NCBI GenBank assembly: GCA_965223695.1
Contig: CBDCXJ010000021.1
Location: 1 to 64,000, forward strand
DNA length: 64,000 bases
Source of the DNA: JAUVPB01 sp965223695
Lineage (GTDB): Bacteria > Actinomycetota > Thermoleophilia > Gaiellales > Gaiellaceae
Reading direction: 5' to 3'
Shown: one piece after another, positions 8,314-18,963 of the stretch
Layout: the number at the start of each line of letters is the position of its first letter
How positions within the stretch are numbered: the first letter of the stretch is position 1
Notes under the pieces: generated by a model
What the model was told of the DNA's origin: nothing
Seen by the model: only the letters and a program-made list of their open reading frames with translations
Databases searched by the model: none
Program-made: the position numbers and the translations under genes

Positions 8314-9303
8314 GTGAGCAGCGAGCTGAAGCCCGCCTACCTGATCACGGGAAGCGATCAGCCGAAGGTCGCGGTCGCCGTGAAGCGCCTCCGGGCGCGG
8401 TTTGCCGCCGAGGCGATCGAAGAGCTGAGTGGTGAGCCGGGCCCGGACGCCGCCGCCGGCGTCGACGTGGTGGCCAACCTCAACGCCATGGGCCTGTTCG
8501 GCGACGGAGAGAGGCTCGTGATCGTACGAGGAATGGGCGGCTGGAAGAAAGAAGACGTTGACGCGATCACGGTCTACCTCGATCAGCCCGCGCCACATTC
8601 CATCCTCGCGCTCGTGGGCTCGCCCCCGCGGGCCGGTGATCTCGGGAAAGCATGCAAGGCGGCCGGTGACGTGCTTCGCTTCGACGTCCCGACGAAGTCC
8701 CGCGGACGTCGCCTCGACTATCCAGCCTGGGTCCGCTCGCAGTTCGAGCGCCACGGGTTGAGCGTCGAGGCCGCGACGGCGCAACGGCTCGTCGAGATCG
8801 TCGGCGAGGACGCCAACGCCCTCGAGAACGAGGTGGCCAAACTCGCTGTCTGGGCTGGCGGTGAGCCCCTCGCCGTGCACGACGTCGAGCGCCTGGCCGC
8901 TCGCTCGAGCGAGGCGTCTGCGTTCGCGCTGACCGACTCGTGGGGTGCGGGAAACCGAAGCGCGGCAATCGCCGCTGCCTTCGTCGCCGTCGACGAGGGT
9001 GGCGAAGAACCGTTCCTGCAAGCGCTGCGCGTCGCCGGGCAGGCGTCGAAGGTGCGTGGCGCCCGGCGAATACTCGACGCTGGTGGGTCGACCAAGGAGA
9101 TCGCGCAGGAACTCGGCATCAAGGACTATCCGGCCCGCAAGGCCGCTCAGTTCGCGGAGAACTACACGAGCGACGAGCTCGATCGAGCACTCGTCACACT
9201 CGCCCGGCTCGACTACGACCTCAAGGGAGGACTACCGCTCTCGGGCGCGCTCCTGCTCGAGCGCGCGCTCCTCGAGATCACCGGCTCGCGCGCCCGTGAC
9301 TAG
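8314..9303 (+). CDS. holA: DNA polymerase III delta subunit
   Basis: Subunit of the clamp loader that opens the beta sliding clamp at replication forks. The 329-aa length and the layout fit HolA: an N-terminal part that begins with AYLITGSDQPKV, a VDVVANLNAMGLFGDGERLVIVRG block (the typical 'shiny face' region), and a helical C-terminal collar (EPFLQALRVAGQASKV, SGALLLERALLEI). Delta lacks a Walker A motif, and none is present. Its stop codon overlaps that of rpsT on the other strand (ctag at 9300-9303). Linkage to comEC and rpsT is common in bacteria and supports the call. Confidence 0.88.
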   Translation: MSSELKPAYLITGSDQPKVAVAVKRLRARFAAEAIEELSGEPGPDAAAGVDVVANLNAMGLFGDGERLVIVRGMGGWKKEDVDAITVYLDQPAPHSILALVGSPPRAGDLGKACKAAGDVLRFDVPTKSRGRRLDYPAWVRSQFERHGLSVEAATAQRLVEIVGEDANALENEVAKLAVWAGGEPLAVHDVERLAARSSEASAFALTDSWGAGNRSAAIAAAFVAVDEGGEEPFLQALRVAGQASKVRGARRILDAGGSTKEIAQELGIKDYPARKAAQFAENYTSDELDRALVTLARLDYDLKGGLPLSGALLLERALLEITGSRARD

Positions 9304-9572
9304 TCGGAGGCGGTCGCTTCAGCGACGAGCTTCGCCGCCTGCGACTTCTTGCGCGCCGCATGGTTCGGGTGGATCGCGCGACGGGCTGCGGCCTTGTCGA
9401 CCCAGCGGACGTAGCTGCCGTGGTCTTCAGCAATACGCTCCGCATCGCCGTCTTCGACCGCGTCCTCGAGCCGGCGCCGCAACGTCTTCACCGTCGAGCG
9501 CCAGCGCAGGTTCTCGAGGCGCTCTCGCTCTGAGCGCGCGACTCGACGCACCTGCTGCTTGATGTTCGGCAT
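9300..9572 (-). CDS. rpsT: 30S ribosomal protein S20
   Basis: Small basic protein that binds 16S rRNA early in 30S assembly. The 90-aa sequence has the expected opening MPNIKQQVRRVARSERER, an ENLRWRSTVKTLRRRLEDA helix, and the conserved KAAARRAIHPNHAARKKSQ near the end. The stop codon overlaps that of holA, and the start codon overlaps the likely murJ start inside the palindrome ggcatgcc (9568-9575). Its promoter must therefore lie inside murJ; TACCAT on the minus strand, 11 bases before the ATG, is a possible -10. Confidence 0.97.
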   Translation of the reverse strand: MPNIKQQVRRVARSERERLENLRWRSTVKTLRRRLEDAVEDGDAERIAEDHGSYVRWVDKAAARRAIHPNHAARKKSQAAKLVAEATASD

Positions 9573-11160
9573 GCCGACCAGCGATGGTAGCAGCCTGCCT
9601 CGAGCATCCCGGCGGCTGGCCCGCTCGACCGCGATCTTTGCCTCAGCGACGGGAGTGTCACGTGTTTTGGGGCTCGTGCGCGAGATCGTCGTGCGTCGCT
9701 ATTTCGGCGTCGAGGGCTCGATCAACGCCTTCACGGTCGCGTTCCAGGTGCCCAATCTCGTCCGTGCTCTCGTCGCCGACGTCGCACTCTCTTCAGCGTT
9801 CGTTCCCGTCTTCTCGGAGCTCCTCGAGAAGGGTGAACGGGCCCGAGCGTGGCGGGTCGCGTCGACGATCTTCTGGCTGCTCGCGCTCGGACTCGCCGGC
9901 CTGACCGCGCTCTTCATCGTCCTTGCCCCGTGGATCATGCGGCCGTTCGGGTACGACGGGGCCGACGAGGACCTCGTGATCGGGCTCTCGCGCGTCATGT
10001 TCCCGATGGTGGCGCTGCTCGGCGTCTCGGGCGTCATCGTCGGGATCCTCAACAGCTACGACCACTTCACCGCGCCGGCGATGGCACCGATCCTCTGGAA
10101 TGGCGCGATCATCGGCGCGCTCGCCGCCGGTGTTCCCTTCTTCGAGTCGGACACCGACAAGCTCTACCTCTACGCAGCCGCGGTACTCGGCGGCACGGTC
10201 CTTCAGGTGCTGCTTCCCGTCCCCTGGCTCAGGCGCGAAGATGGCTCGATCAGGGCAGTGCTCGACGTTCACGATCCCGCTGTTCGGCAGATGTTCAAGC
10301 TCATGCTGCCGGTCACGCTCAGCCTCGGCCTGATCAACGTCAACCTCCTCGTCGATACGTTCTTCGCCGCCCGTTTCGTCGATCGCAACCTGGCGCCGAG
10401 CTCGATCGAGGCTGCGTTTCGCATCTACATGCTTCCGCAGGGGATCTTCTCGGTCGCAGTCGCGGCGGTTCTCTTCCCAACGATGGCGCGGCTCGCGGCG
10501 CGCGGCGCCGTCGATGAGCTCCGCAGCACGGTGTCGCTCGGCCTACGCCAGATCGGCTTTCTGCTCATCCCCGCGAGCGCGCTCGCGGCCGCGCTCAGCT
10601 TGCCCATCGTCCGCCTGCTCTATGAGCGGGGCGAGTTCGGGGCCAGCGAGACCGACGTGGTCGCAAGCGCTCTGGCGGCGTTGGCGCTCGGCCTGAGCTT
10701 CAACGGGATGATGCTCCTGCTCAATCGCGCGTTCTTCAGCCTTCAGGCCCCCTGGGTCCCGACCTGGATCGCGCTCGCGGTGCTAGTACTCAACCTCGGC
10801 CTCGACGCCGCGCTCTACCGCGTCGGCATCTGGGGCATCCCGCTCGCGACCTCGATTGTCAACATCCTCGGCGTCGGGCTGCTCCTCTGGTACCTGCGCG
10901 CCAGGCTCACGCGCCTCGACGGGCGTGAGCTGGTGATCTCGTACGGGCGAATCGTGATCGCAGCGGCCCTGACCACCGGTGTCGCCTACGAGGTCTGGGA
11001 GCGCGTCGATGGCCTGGTCGGACGCTCGCTCGGCGGGCAGGTCCTCTCGGTCGGGCTCGCGGTCGCAGGGGCGTGTCTCGTGTATCTGGTCATCGCGCGG
11101 ATGCTGGCGATTCGCGAGCTCAACGCGTTGCTATCGTTGATTCGCCGGGAGCGCGCCTGA
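9571..11160 (+). CDS. murJ: MurJ-type lipid II flippase
   Basis: Integral membrane protein of the MVF/MurJ family, which moves the peptidoglycan precursor lipid II across the membrane. It is 529 aa with about 14 hydrophobic segments. The family opening is present (RLARSTAIFASATGVSRVLGLVREIVV), as are FQVPNLVRAL, FVPVFSELL and FRIYMLPQGIFSVAVAAVLFPTMAR. In-frame starts exist at 9559 (TTG), 9562 (ATG) and 9571 (ATG); all lie inside or across the rpsT start, so the two genes overlap head to head. I chose 9571 as the closest to the conserved region. Confidence 0.93.
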   Translation: MPTSDGSSLPRASRRLARSTAIFASATGVSRVLGLVREIVVRRYFGVEGSINAFTVAFQVPNLVRALVADVALSSAFVPVFSELLEKGERARAWRVASTIFWLLALGLAGLTALFIVLAPWIMRPFGYDGADEDLVIGLSRVMFPMVALLGVSGVIVGILNSYDHFTAPAMAPILWNGAIIGALAAGVPFFESDTDKLYLYAAAVLGGTVLQVLLPVPWLRREDGSIRAVLDVHDPAVRQMFKLMLPVTLSLGLINVNLLVDTFFAARFVDRNLAPSSIEAAFRIYMLPQGIFSVAVAAVLFPTMARLAARGAVDELRSTVSLGLRQIGFLLIPASALAAALSLPIVRLLYERGEFGASETDVVASALAALALGLSFNGMMLLLNRAFFSLQAPWVPTWIALAVLVLNLGLDAALYRVGIWGIPLATSIVNILGVGLLLWYLRARLTRLDGRELVISYGRIVIAAALTTGVAYEVWERVDGLVGRSLGGQVLSVGLAVAGACLVYLVIARMLAIRELNALLSLIRRERA

Positions 11161-11290
11161 GCACGCCTGCCAGCCATGGCGTCGGCGCGTCGACATGTCG
11201 CGGGTCGACCGGTTGACGTTGGCTCACGATCCCCTTGACGATGTCCGATACACAACGCATCCTCCTGCGCCCAAACCTCACGCGGTCACG

Positions 11291-13080
<1,790 letters not shown>

Positions 13081-13084
<4 letters not shown>

Positions 13085-14262
13085 TCTCGGCGCGACCCGA
13101 CGGCGCCCGCCATCTCTATGTACACGTGCCGTTCTGTGCTCACCGATGCGGTTATTGCGACTTCGTGACCGCGGTTGGTCGGAGAGGGCAGCACGGGGTC
13201 TACATCGAAGCCCTGCTCGAGGAGCTCGAGTTGCGTCGAGGCGTCTTGGCGGACGATCTCGAGACCGTCTACATCGGCGGTGGCACACCGACGTATCTCG
13301 AGACAGGGGCGCTCGAGCGCCTGCTCGAGGCGCTTCCGCTCGCAGACGAGCTCACGATCGAAGCCAACCCGGAAACGGTGACGCCCGAGCTCGCGGCCCG
13401 GCTCGTTCGCGGTGGGGTGACGCGTGTGTCCCTCGGCGCACAGAGCTTCCAGGCCGAGCACCTCGCATTGCTCGAGCGACGAGCGACGCCAGACGACGTG
13501 CGGGCGTCGGTCGGCGCGTTGCGCGACGCCGGCGTCAGCAACGTCTCGCTCGATCTGATCTACGGGATTCCGGGACAGACCAGCTCCCAGCTCGCACACG
13601 ACCTCGATCGCCTCTGTGAGCTCGCGCCCGAACACGTCTCGGCCTACGAGCTCGAGGCCAAGCCGGGCACGCCGTTCACACATGCCCATGGCGCCGAGCT
13701 CGAGCGTCAGGCCGAGGAGCTCGAGGAGCACATGGAGCTCGTCACCGAGACGCTTCAGCAGCGCGGATACTCCTGGTACGAGACGGCGAGCTTTTGTCGG
13801 GCGGACGGCGACGGCACTCGCAACCTGCGCTCCCGGCACAACCTCGGGTACTGGCTTGGCCGCGACTACCTCGGGGTCGGAGTTGGCGCAGTCTCGACGG
13901 TTGGGAGCGAGCGCTGGCAGAACCGCGCGAGTCTGGGCGGCTACCTGCGCACGCTCCGGGCATCAGAGCTGCCGCCACGTGACGTCGAAGCACTCTCGAG
14001 CGAGCTGCGCTGCTGGGAGCTGGCCATGCTTGGACTTCGCCTCGAGGAGGGCGTCGACCGGGCGCTCGTCGAGCAGGTGCTCGACATCGACGGGCTCGAG
14101 CGGATGAGCGCGGGCGGCCTCGTCTTGAGCCAGGCTGGAAGGGTGCGTCTGACTCGCCGCGGCCGGATGCTCGGCGGTGCCGTGACCGTCGAGTTGCTCG
14201 TCGACCCGGGCGAGCTCGCGGCGACGTACGAGGCACCCCTCGCGGCCGTCGGCGTGGCCTAG
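13081..14262 (+). CDS. hemW: HemW-like radical SAM protein
   Basis: Member of the HemN/HemW family; HemW binds heme and is thought to act as a heme chaperone, although it was long annotated as coproporphyrinogen oxidase. The iron-sulfur/SAM motif CAHRCGYC is at residues 19-26, followed by YIGGGTPTYL and the family blocks IEANPE, SLGAQSFQ and DLIYGIPGQT. HemW, unlike HemN, lacks the N-terminal extension, and that is the case here (393 aa). The GTG start overlaps the lepA stop by 4 nt. lepA-hemW-hrcA-dnaJ is a recurring order in many bacteria. Confidence 0.92.
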
Positions 14263-14283
14263 AAGCCCCCGGGTGCCCCGGGC

Positions 14284-14303
14284 TACCGCGGTACCCTTAG
14301 TAC
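14284..14303 (+). promoter_or_regulatory. hrcA promoter with overlapping palindrome
   Basis: TACCCT (14292-14297) lies exactly 6 bases before the hrcA GTG, which predicts a leaderless transcript. A perfect 10-bp palindrome TACCGCGGTA (14284-14293) overlaps its first two bases and could be an operator. No CIRCE element (TTAGCACTC-N9-GAGTGCTAA) is present here. Confidence 0.45.
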
Positions 14304-15332
14304 GTGGCGCTCGAGCTCTCACGTCGTCAAGAAACCCTTCTCGGCCTCGTTGTCGAGGAGTACATCTCGACGAACACACCCGTCGGCTCAAAATTCCTCG
14401 CAAGCCGGCCGAGCCTCTCTGTCTCGGCATCGACGATTCGCAACGAGCTGGCGGAGCTAGAGAGCCTCGGGCTACTGACGCACCCCCACACGTCGGCCGG
14501 CCGCCTGCCGACCGAGAGTGGGTACCGCCACTACGCCGACAAGCTGATCGCGGACGACGACGTGCCCGCCGCGGAGCTGGTGCTCGACTTCTCCGAGCTC
14601 CGCCAGGAGGTCGATGTCGCCCTGCGCACGACGACCGAGGCCGTCGCCGAGATCACCCAACTCCTGGCCGTCACGAGCGCACCTCCGCTCGAGACGACGG
14701 TGGTGCAGCGCGTCGAGCTCTTCCGCCTCGAGCCCGAGTCGATCGTGCTGATCGTGATCACCGGCGAGGGCAACGTCTACAAGCAGATCCTGCAGCTCGC
14801 GATCTCCGCGGACCCCGGGCTGATCGACTGGGCGGTCGAGTACCTCAACCACTGTCTGGGCGGAGCGCGACTGGGCGCGCGGCTCATACGCTCGACCTTC
14901 GACGCGCCCGACCTCGGCGAGAACGAGAAGCGCATCCTGCGCGAGCTCAAGCCGAGCTTCGACGAGCTCGTGCGCAGCGAGCGCTCGGTGTTCTTCGGGG
15001 GCGCGGCCGACGCGATCCCGTCGCTGCTCGGCGACAACGCCTACGCCGCGCGGCGGCTGCTCGAGCTGCTCGATCAGCGCGCCGCGATGCTCAGCCTGCT
15101 GCGCGAGACGCTCGACTCGAAACGCCCGTTCGTACGGATGGGCCCCGAGCTCGAGGACCACGAGCTGGCCGGGGTCAGCATCGTCGGCGCCGCCTATGGC
15201 CTCGCGCACCGCAATCTCGGCGTCGTCAGCGTGGTCGGGCCGAGCCGGATGGACTACGGCGCGGCGATCGGCGCCGTGCTCGGCGCATCGCGGACCCTGT
15301 CTGGGTACGTCGAAGACATCTATGACGGTTGA
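14304..15332 (+). CDS. hrcA: Heat-inducible transcription repressor HrcA
   Basis: Winged-helix repressor that normally binds CIRCE operators at groE/dnaK genes. The 342-aa length is typical. The N-terminal DNA-binding part reads QETLLGLVVEEYISTNTPVG and SASTIRNELAELESLGLLTHPHTSAGRLPTE, very close to the family consensus. The C-terminal domain ends with MGPELEDHELAGVSIVGAAY and VVGPSRMDYGAAIGAV, also diagnostic. GTG start without a ribosome site, preceded by the -10 above. It is followed by two hairpins and then dnaJ, so dnaJ may be transcribed separately. Confidence 0.97.
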   Translation: MALELSRRQETLLGLVVEEYISTNTPVGSKFLASRPSLSVSASTIRNELAELESLGLLTHPHTSAGRLPTESGYRHYADKLIADDDVPAAELVLDFSELRQEVDVALRTTTEAVAEITQLLAVTSAPPLETTVVQRVELFRLEPESIVLIVITGEGNVYKQILQLAISADPGLIDWAVEYLNHCLGGARLGARLIRSTFDAPDLGENEKRILRELKPSFDELVRSERSVFFGGAADAIPSLLGDNAYAARRLLELLDQRAAMLSLLRETLDSKRPFVRMGPELEDHELAGVSIVGAAYGLAHRNLGVVSVVGPSRMDYGAAIGAVLGASRTLSGYVEDIYDG

Positions 15333-15337
15333 CGGCG

Positions 15338-15378
15338 GCTCCCCTTCGGGGAGCTTGGGACTTTGCTTTGCAAAGTCC
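15338..15378 (+). terminator. Two hairpins between hrcA and dnaJ
   Basis: First stem gctcccc-ttc-ggggagc (15338-15354, 7 bp), then three bases, then ggactttgc-ttt-gcaaagtcc (15358-15378, 9 bp). No T run follows. The first resembles the TTCG hairpins at other gene ends in this window; the second differs from the CGAGAA palindrome seen there. Likely a terminator or processing site. Confidence 0.55.
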
Positions 15379-15452
15379 ATGGTCTCGGGAACTTCGAGGA
15401 CCCGGTCGATGCGGCTGTTGTGGCGCATGGGTCCGAGCTCGGCTGATCGTTG

Positions 15453-16571
15453 ATGCAGACGAAACGCGACTACTACGAGGTGCTTGGCGTTGACAGGGGG
15501 GCTGACGAGGCCACGTTGAAGAGCAGCTTTCGCTCGCTTGCGCGTGAGCTCCATCCTGACGTGTCGGAAGACCCCGAGGCGGAGGACAAGTTCCGCGAGG
15601 TCGCCGAAGCCTATGAGGTGCTCTCTGACGCAGAGACGCGCGCGCGGTACGACCGGTTCGGGCACGAAGGGCTCTCACGAAGCGGCTATCGATCCGGTGC
15701 CGGCAGCGCTGATGATCTGCACTCGTTCGTCACCAGCTTCTTCGGAGGCGATCTCGTCGGCGACCTGTTTGGCGGTGCCACACAGCGTCGCGGTGCCGAC
15801 GTCCTCGTCGAGGTCGAGCTCACACTCGCAGAGGTCGCAACAGGGGTATCCCGGGACGTGGCGTACACGGTCGCCGACGCGTGTGCGACATGCGACGGCA
15901 CAGGAGCCGAGCCGGGCTCGGAGCCGGCTGTCTGCCCGATCTGTGGCGGACTCGGGCAGGTCCAAACCGTCGGACAGAGCCTGCTTGGCCGGGTGGTCCG
16001 TCAGCAGGTCTGCGCTGAGTGCAGCGGTGGCGGAAAGATCGTCACCGACAAGTGCAGGACCTGTCGCGGGCACGGGCGCGTCGAGGGCCAGCGCGACCTC
16101 GAGGTCGACGTGCCGGCGGGTATCCACGACGGACAGCGCATCCGGCTCTCGAGTCGAGGGCACGTCGGCGATGGCGGACAGCGGCCGGGCGACCTGTTCG
16201 TGCACGTACACGTGGCCGACGATCCCAACTTCGTCCGCCAGGGAGATGACCTCGTGACCCGACTCGACGTCTCCATGGTGGAGGCGGCGCTCGGCGGCGC
16301 AGTCATGGTTCCCACCCTCAACGGCGATCACGAGCTCGAGCTCGAGCCGGGCACGCAGCCAGGCACGGTCAAGGTTCTGGGTGGACTTGGGATGCCCGTT
16401 CTACGCGGACACGGGCAGGGTGACCAGCATGTGATCGTCAACGTGCGCGTCCCGCGACGCCTCGATGACGAGAGCCGACACCTCCTCGAGCAGCTCGATG
16501 CGCGGATCGACGACTCGAGCTACGACGAGGACGAAGGCTTCTTCGACCGGCTCAAGGCCGTCTTCCGCTGA
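15453..16571 (+). CDS. dnaJ: Chaperone protein DnaJ
   Basis: Co-chaperone that stimulates the DnaK ATPase and delivers clients. The J domain has the HPD motif (ARELHPDVSEDPEAEDKFRE). The Gly-rich linker is short. The zinc region has four CXXCXGXG-type repeats (CATCDGTG, CPICGGLG, CAECSGGG, CRTCRGHG). The C-terminal substrate domains follow (VDVPAGIHDGQRIRLSSRGH). At 372 aa it is a full type I DnaJ. ATG 15453 is preferred over TTG 15450. No DnaK or GrpE gene lies nearby, so this is the hrcA-linked copy common in actinobacteria and firmicutes. Confidence 0.96.
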   Translation: MQTKRDYYEVLGVDRGADEATLKSSFRSLARELHPDVSEDPEAEDKFREVAEAYEVLSDAETRARYDRFGHEGLSRSGYRSGAGSADDLHSFVTSFFGGDLVGDLFGGATQRRGADVLVEVELTLAEVATGVSRDVAYTVADACATCDGTGAEPGSEPAVCPICGGLGQVQTVGQSLLGRVVRQQVCAECSGGGKIVTDKCRTCRGHGRVEGQRDLEVDVPAGIHDGQRIRLSSRGHVGDGGQRPGDLFVHVHVADDPNFVRQGDDLVTRLDVSMVEAALGGAVMVPTLNGDHELELEPGTQPGTVKVLGGLGMPVLRGHGQGDQHVIVNVRVPRRLDDESRHLLEQLDARIDDSSYDEDEGFFDRLKAVFR

Positions 16572-16636
16572 GCAGCGGCCTCGTCCGGATCGCGATCCGC
16601 TCACCCCGCGCCGGGAGCGAGCGCGCTCGCTCCAAC

Positions 16637-17434
16637 ATGCTCGAGCTCTTCCCGGCTGGCTTCGAGGAGCGGGACGACGGCGACCAGGTCGAGCTCACGG
16701 GCTACGTGGAGTCAGCGGGGCTCGATGCGGCCCGAGCTGCTCTGTCGGCCTGGGAGCCCACGCACTCGGCCGTGGCCGAAGGCTGGGAGAGTGCCTGGCA
16801 ACGGTTTCATCGCCCCGTCGTCATCGGCGATCTCTGGTTGGGCCCGCCCTGGGAGACCTCGCCTCCGGGACTGCGGGCGGTAACCATCCGCCCGGGCATG
16901 GCCTTCGGGACAGGCGCGCATCCGACGTCGCAGCTGTGCATCGAGCTCCTCCTTGCCGAGCCCCGGGGAGCGCTCGTCGATCTCGGCTGCGGTTCCGGCG
17001 TGCTTTCCATCGTTGCCGCCGCCGAAGGGTTCTCGCCCGTCGTCGCGATCGACAGCGACCCGGTCGCGCTTACCGAGACGTGCGAGAACGCGCGACGAAA
17101 CGACGTCGCGCTCGAGCTCGTCGACGCCGATATCGAGCATCACGACGCGGCCGAGTTGCGTTCGCTCGTGCAGGGCACCACGACCTGCGATCCCGTGAGC
17201 CCGGTGCCCGGGTGCGGGCCACGGGGCCTCGCAGTGGCGAATCTTCCAGAGCCTGTTCTCGTCGCTGGGCTCCGTGCCCTGAGCCCGCGGCGAGCCATCG
17301 TCTCCGGCTTCCCCGCGGGACAGGTGCCTCATGTTCCGGGCTATCAGCTGAAGACGAGCGTGGAGCGAGGAGTGTGGGGGGCCGCGATTCTCGACCAAGC
17401 ATCTAGTCGCGCTGCGGCCGGCAACTACCCTTAG
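16637..17434 (+). CDS. prmA: Ribosomal protein L11 methyltransferase-like (PrmA)
   Basis: SAM-dependent methyltransferase of the PrmA family, which methylates ribosomal protein L11. The substrate-recognition start (LFPAGFEERDDGDQVELTGYV) is followed by PGMAFGTGAHPTSQLC and motif I LVDLGCGSGVLSIVAA, both diagnostic. ATG 16637 is the first standard start. The frame is open upstream to the dnaJ end and encodes SSGLVRIAIRSP, which looks like the usual PrmA first strand. A CTG overlapping the dnaJ stop (CTGA at 16568) may be the real start. The C-terminal third is shorter and less conserved than in E. coli. The last codons contain the mtaB -10. Confidence 0.88.
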   Translation: MLELFPAGFEERDDGDQVELTGYVESAGLDAARAALSAWEPTHSAVAEGWESAWQRFHRPVVIGDLWLGPPWETSPPGLRAVTIRPGMAFGTGAHPTSQLCIELLLAEPRGALVDLGCGSGVLSIVAAAEGFSPVVAIDSDPVALTETCENARRNDVALELVDADIEHHDAAELRSLVQGTTTCDPVSPVPGCGPRGLAVANLPEPVLVAGLRALSPRRAIVSGFPAGQVPHVPGYQLKTSVERGVWGAAILDQASSRAAAGNYP

Positions 17435-17437
17435 AGC
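17426..17437 (+). promoter_or_regulatory. Predicted leaderless promoter -10 for mtaB
   Basis: TACCCT (17426-17431) lies inside the last codons of prmA and is followed by 6 bases and the ATG of mtaB. The hexamer and the next two bases match the hrcA promoter (TACCCTTAG). mtaB could therefore be transcribed both from upstream and from this site. Confidence 0.45.
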
Positions 17438-18634
17438 ATGGCCACGTTCTCTGTCGACTTCCTTGGCTGCAAGGTCTCATGTACCGACGCTGAAGCGGTG
17501 CGCGAGCGGCTGCGCGCAGGCGGCCTGCTCGAGGATCCAGACAGCGAACACATCGCAGTTGTAAACACCTGCTGCGTCACCCACGAGGCCGTCCGCAAGT
17601 CGCGCAAGGCCGCCCGCCGAGCGGCGAGCCGCGCCGAGCACGTGTATCTGACGGGGTGCGGCGCGAACCTCGACGGAGCCTTCGCCGACCTGCCCGAGAA
17701 CGTCACCGTCATCGCCGAGCGATCCGAGCACACACCCGCGGCGGTTGCGGCCGATGCCGGCGTACTCGGCTGCACGATCGAGAGCCATGGCCGCGAGCGC
17801 GTCCGAGCGTTTCTCAAGATTCAGGACGGGTGCAGCTTCAGCTGCTCGTTCTGCGTCGTACCGCAGGTGCGCGGACCGTCACGAAGTCGCAGGCGCGACG
17901 CGGTCGTCGCCGAGGCTCGCCGGCGCGCGGAGCAGGGCTACCGGGAGCTGGTGCTGTCGGGAATCAATCTTGGCTGCTACCGCGATCGCGAGGCGGGCTG
18001 CGATCTGGCGGGCCTGCTCATCGAGCTCGCCCGCGTCGAGGGAATCGACCGCATCCGGCTCTCGTCGATCGAGGTCAACCATCTGACGGAAGAGCTTGTC
18101 GAGGCGATGCATGCCAGTCCGACCGTCGCGCCCCACCTGCACGTGCCGCTCCAATCGGGCGATGACGCCGTCCTCACCGCCATGAAGCGGCGCTATGGCG
18201 TCGCGACGTACATCGAGCGTGTCGGTCGCGCACGCGGCATGAACATCACGACCGACGTTATCGTCGGCTTCCCGACCGAGGACGATGTCGCTTTCGAGCG
18301 AACCCTCGAGACGGTGAGTGCCATCGGCGCGACGAAAGTCCACGTGTTTCCCTATTCGCCGCGCCCCGGCACCGGCACGGCAGACGCCGACCCGGTGGCG
18401 CCCGCCGTCAAACGTGAGCGCAGCCGACGCCTTCGCGAGCTCAGCCAGCGGTTGGCAGAGCGGCGCTGGCATGAGAAGCTCGGCACCCATGACACCGTTC
18501 TCGTCGACCGTCCGGGCCGTGGCTACGGCGCCGACTACACACCGTTCCTCCTCGACGCCCCCGTCGGCTCGCTCGTGAATGCTCGGGCCGAAAGCGTGAG
18601 CGCCGCGGGCATCGTCGCATCCTGGAGCGCATGA
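17438..18634 (+). CDS. mtaB: tRNA (t6A37) methylthiotransferase MtaB-like
   Basis: Radical SAM enzyme of the MiaB family, which adds a methylthio group to t6A37 of ANN-decoding tRNAs. The N-terminal UPF0004 domain carries FLGCKVSCTDA, VVNTCCVTHEA and LTGCGAN, giving three cysteines for the auxiliary cluster. The SAM cluster is CSFSCSFC (within QDGCSFSCSFCVVPQVRG). The TRAM domain is short. The KVS after GC and the CCVT pattern fit MtaB better than MiaB (which has GCQMN) or RimO. At 398 aa it is slightly short for the group. Its stop overlaps the HIT gene start by 4 nt. Confidence 0.9.
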   Translation: MATFSVDFLGCKVSCTDAEAVRERLRAGGLLEDPDSEHIAVVNTCCVTHEAVRKSRKAARRAASRAEHVYLTGCGANLDGAFADLPENVTVIAERSEHTPAAVAADAGVLGCTIESHGRERVRAFLKIQDGCSFSCSFCVVPQVRGPSRSRRRDAVVAEARRRAEQGYRELVLSGINLGCYRDREAGCDLAGLLIELARVEGIDRIRLSSIEVNHLTEELVEAMHASPTVAPHLHVPLQSGDDAVLTAMKRRYGVATYIERVGRARGMNITTDVIVGFPTEDDVAFERTLETVSAIGATKVHVFPYSPRPGTGTADADPVAPAVKRERSRRLRELSQRLAERRWHEKLGTHDTVLVDRPGRGYGADYTPFLLDAPVGSLVNARAESVSAAGIVASWSA

Positions 18635-18963
18635 GCGACTGCCTGTTCTGCAAGATCGTTGCCGGCGACGTCCCCGCGAGTGTCGTTACGCGCGGCGACG
18701 GGATGCTGGCATTCGAAGACATCGCGCCCAAGGCCGACACGCACGTTCTCGTCGTGCCCGAGCGCCACCTCGAATCGCTCCGTGATGTCGCCGAGCTCGG
18801 AGCGGACGACGCGAAGACGATGCTCGACTTCGTCGCCCAGACGGCGCGCGAGCTCGGCCTCGAGGACTACCGCGTGATCGTCAATGTCGGCCCGGGTGGG
18901 GGCCAGACCGTCTTCCACCTCCACTGGCACATACTGGCCGGCAACCTGCCGGCGTTCGGATGA
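18631..18963 (+). CDS. HIT-family nucleotide-binding protein
   Basis: Small histidine-triad hydrolase that cleaves AMP from phosphoramidate or acyl-adenylate adducts. The active site HLHWHILAG matches HXHXHXX, and the N-terminal DCLFCKIVAGDVPASVV is the usual HINT-type opening with a zinc-type Cys pair. 110 aa. It overlaps mtaB by 4 nt upstream (ATGA) and yqeY by 4 nt downstream, so these three are one translationally coupled unit. The exact substrate is unknown for most bacterial members. Confidence 0.95.
   Translation: MSDCLFCKIVAGDVPASVVTRGDGMLAFEDIAPKADTHVLVVPERHLESLRDVAELGADDAKTMLDFVAQTARELGLEDYRVIVNVGPGGGQTVFHLHWHILAGNLPAFG

Noticed and set aside
15379..15453. Short 24-codon frame whose TGA overlaps the dnaJ ATG
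   Set aside because: TGATG overlap suggests coupling, but the sequence begins inside a hairpin and has no ribosome site or conserved feature.
14472..15665. Long minus-strand frame across hrcA and dnaJ
   Set aside because: It crosses two well-supported genes and reads like an antisense shadow.
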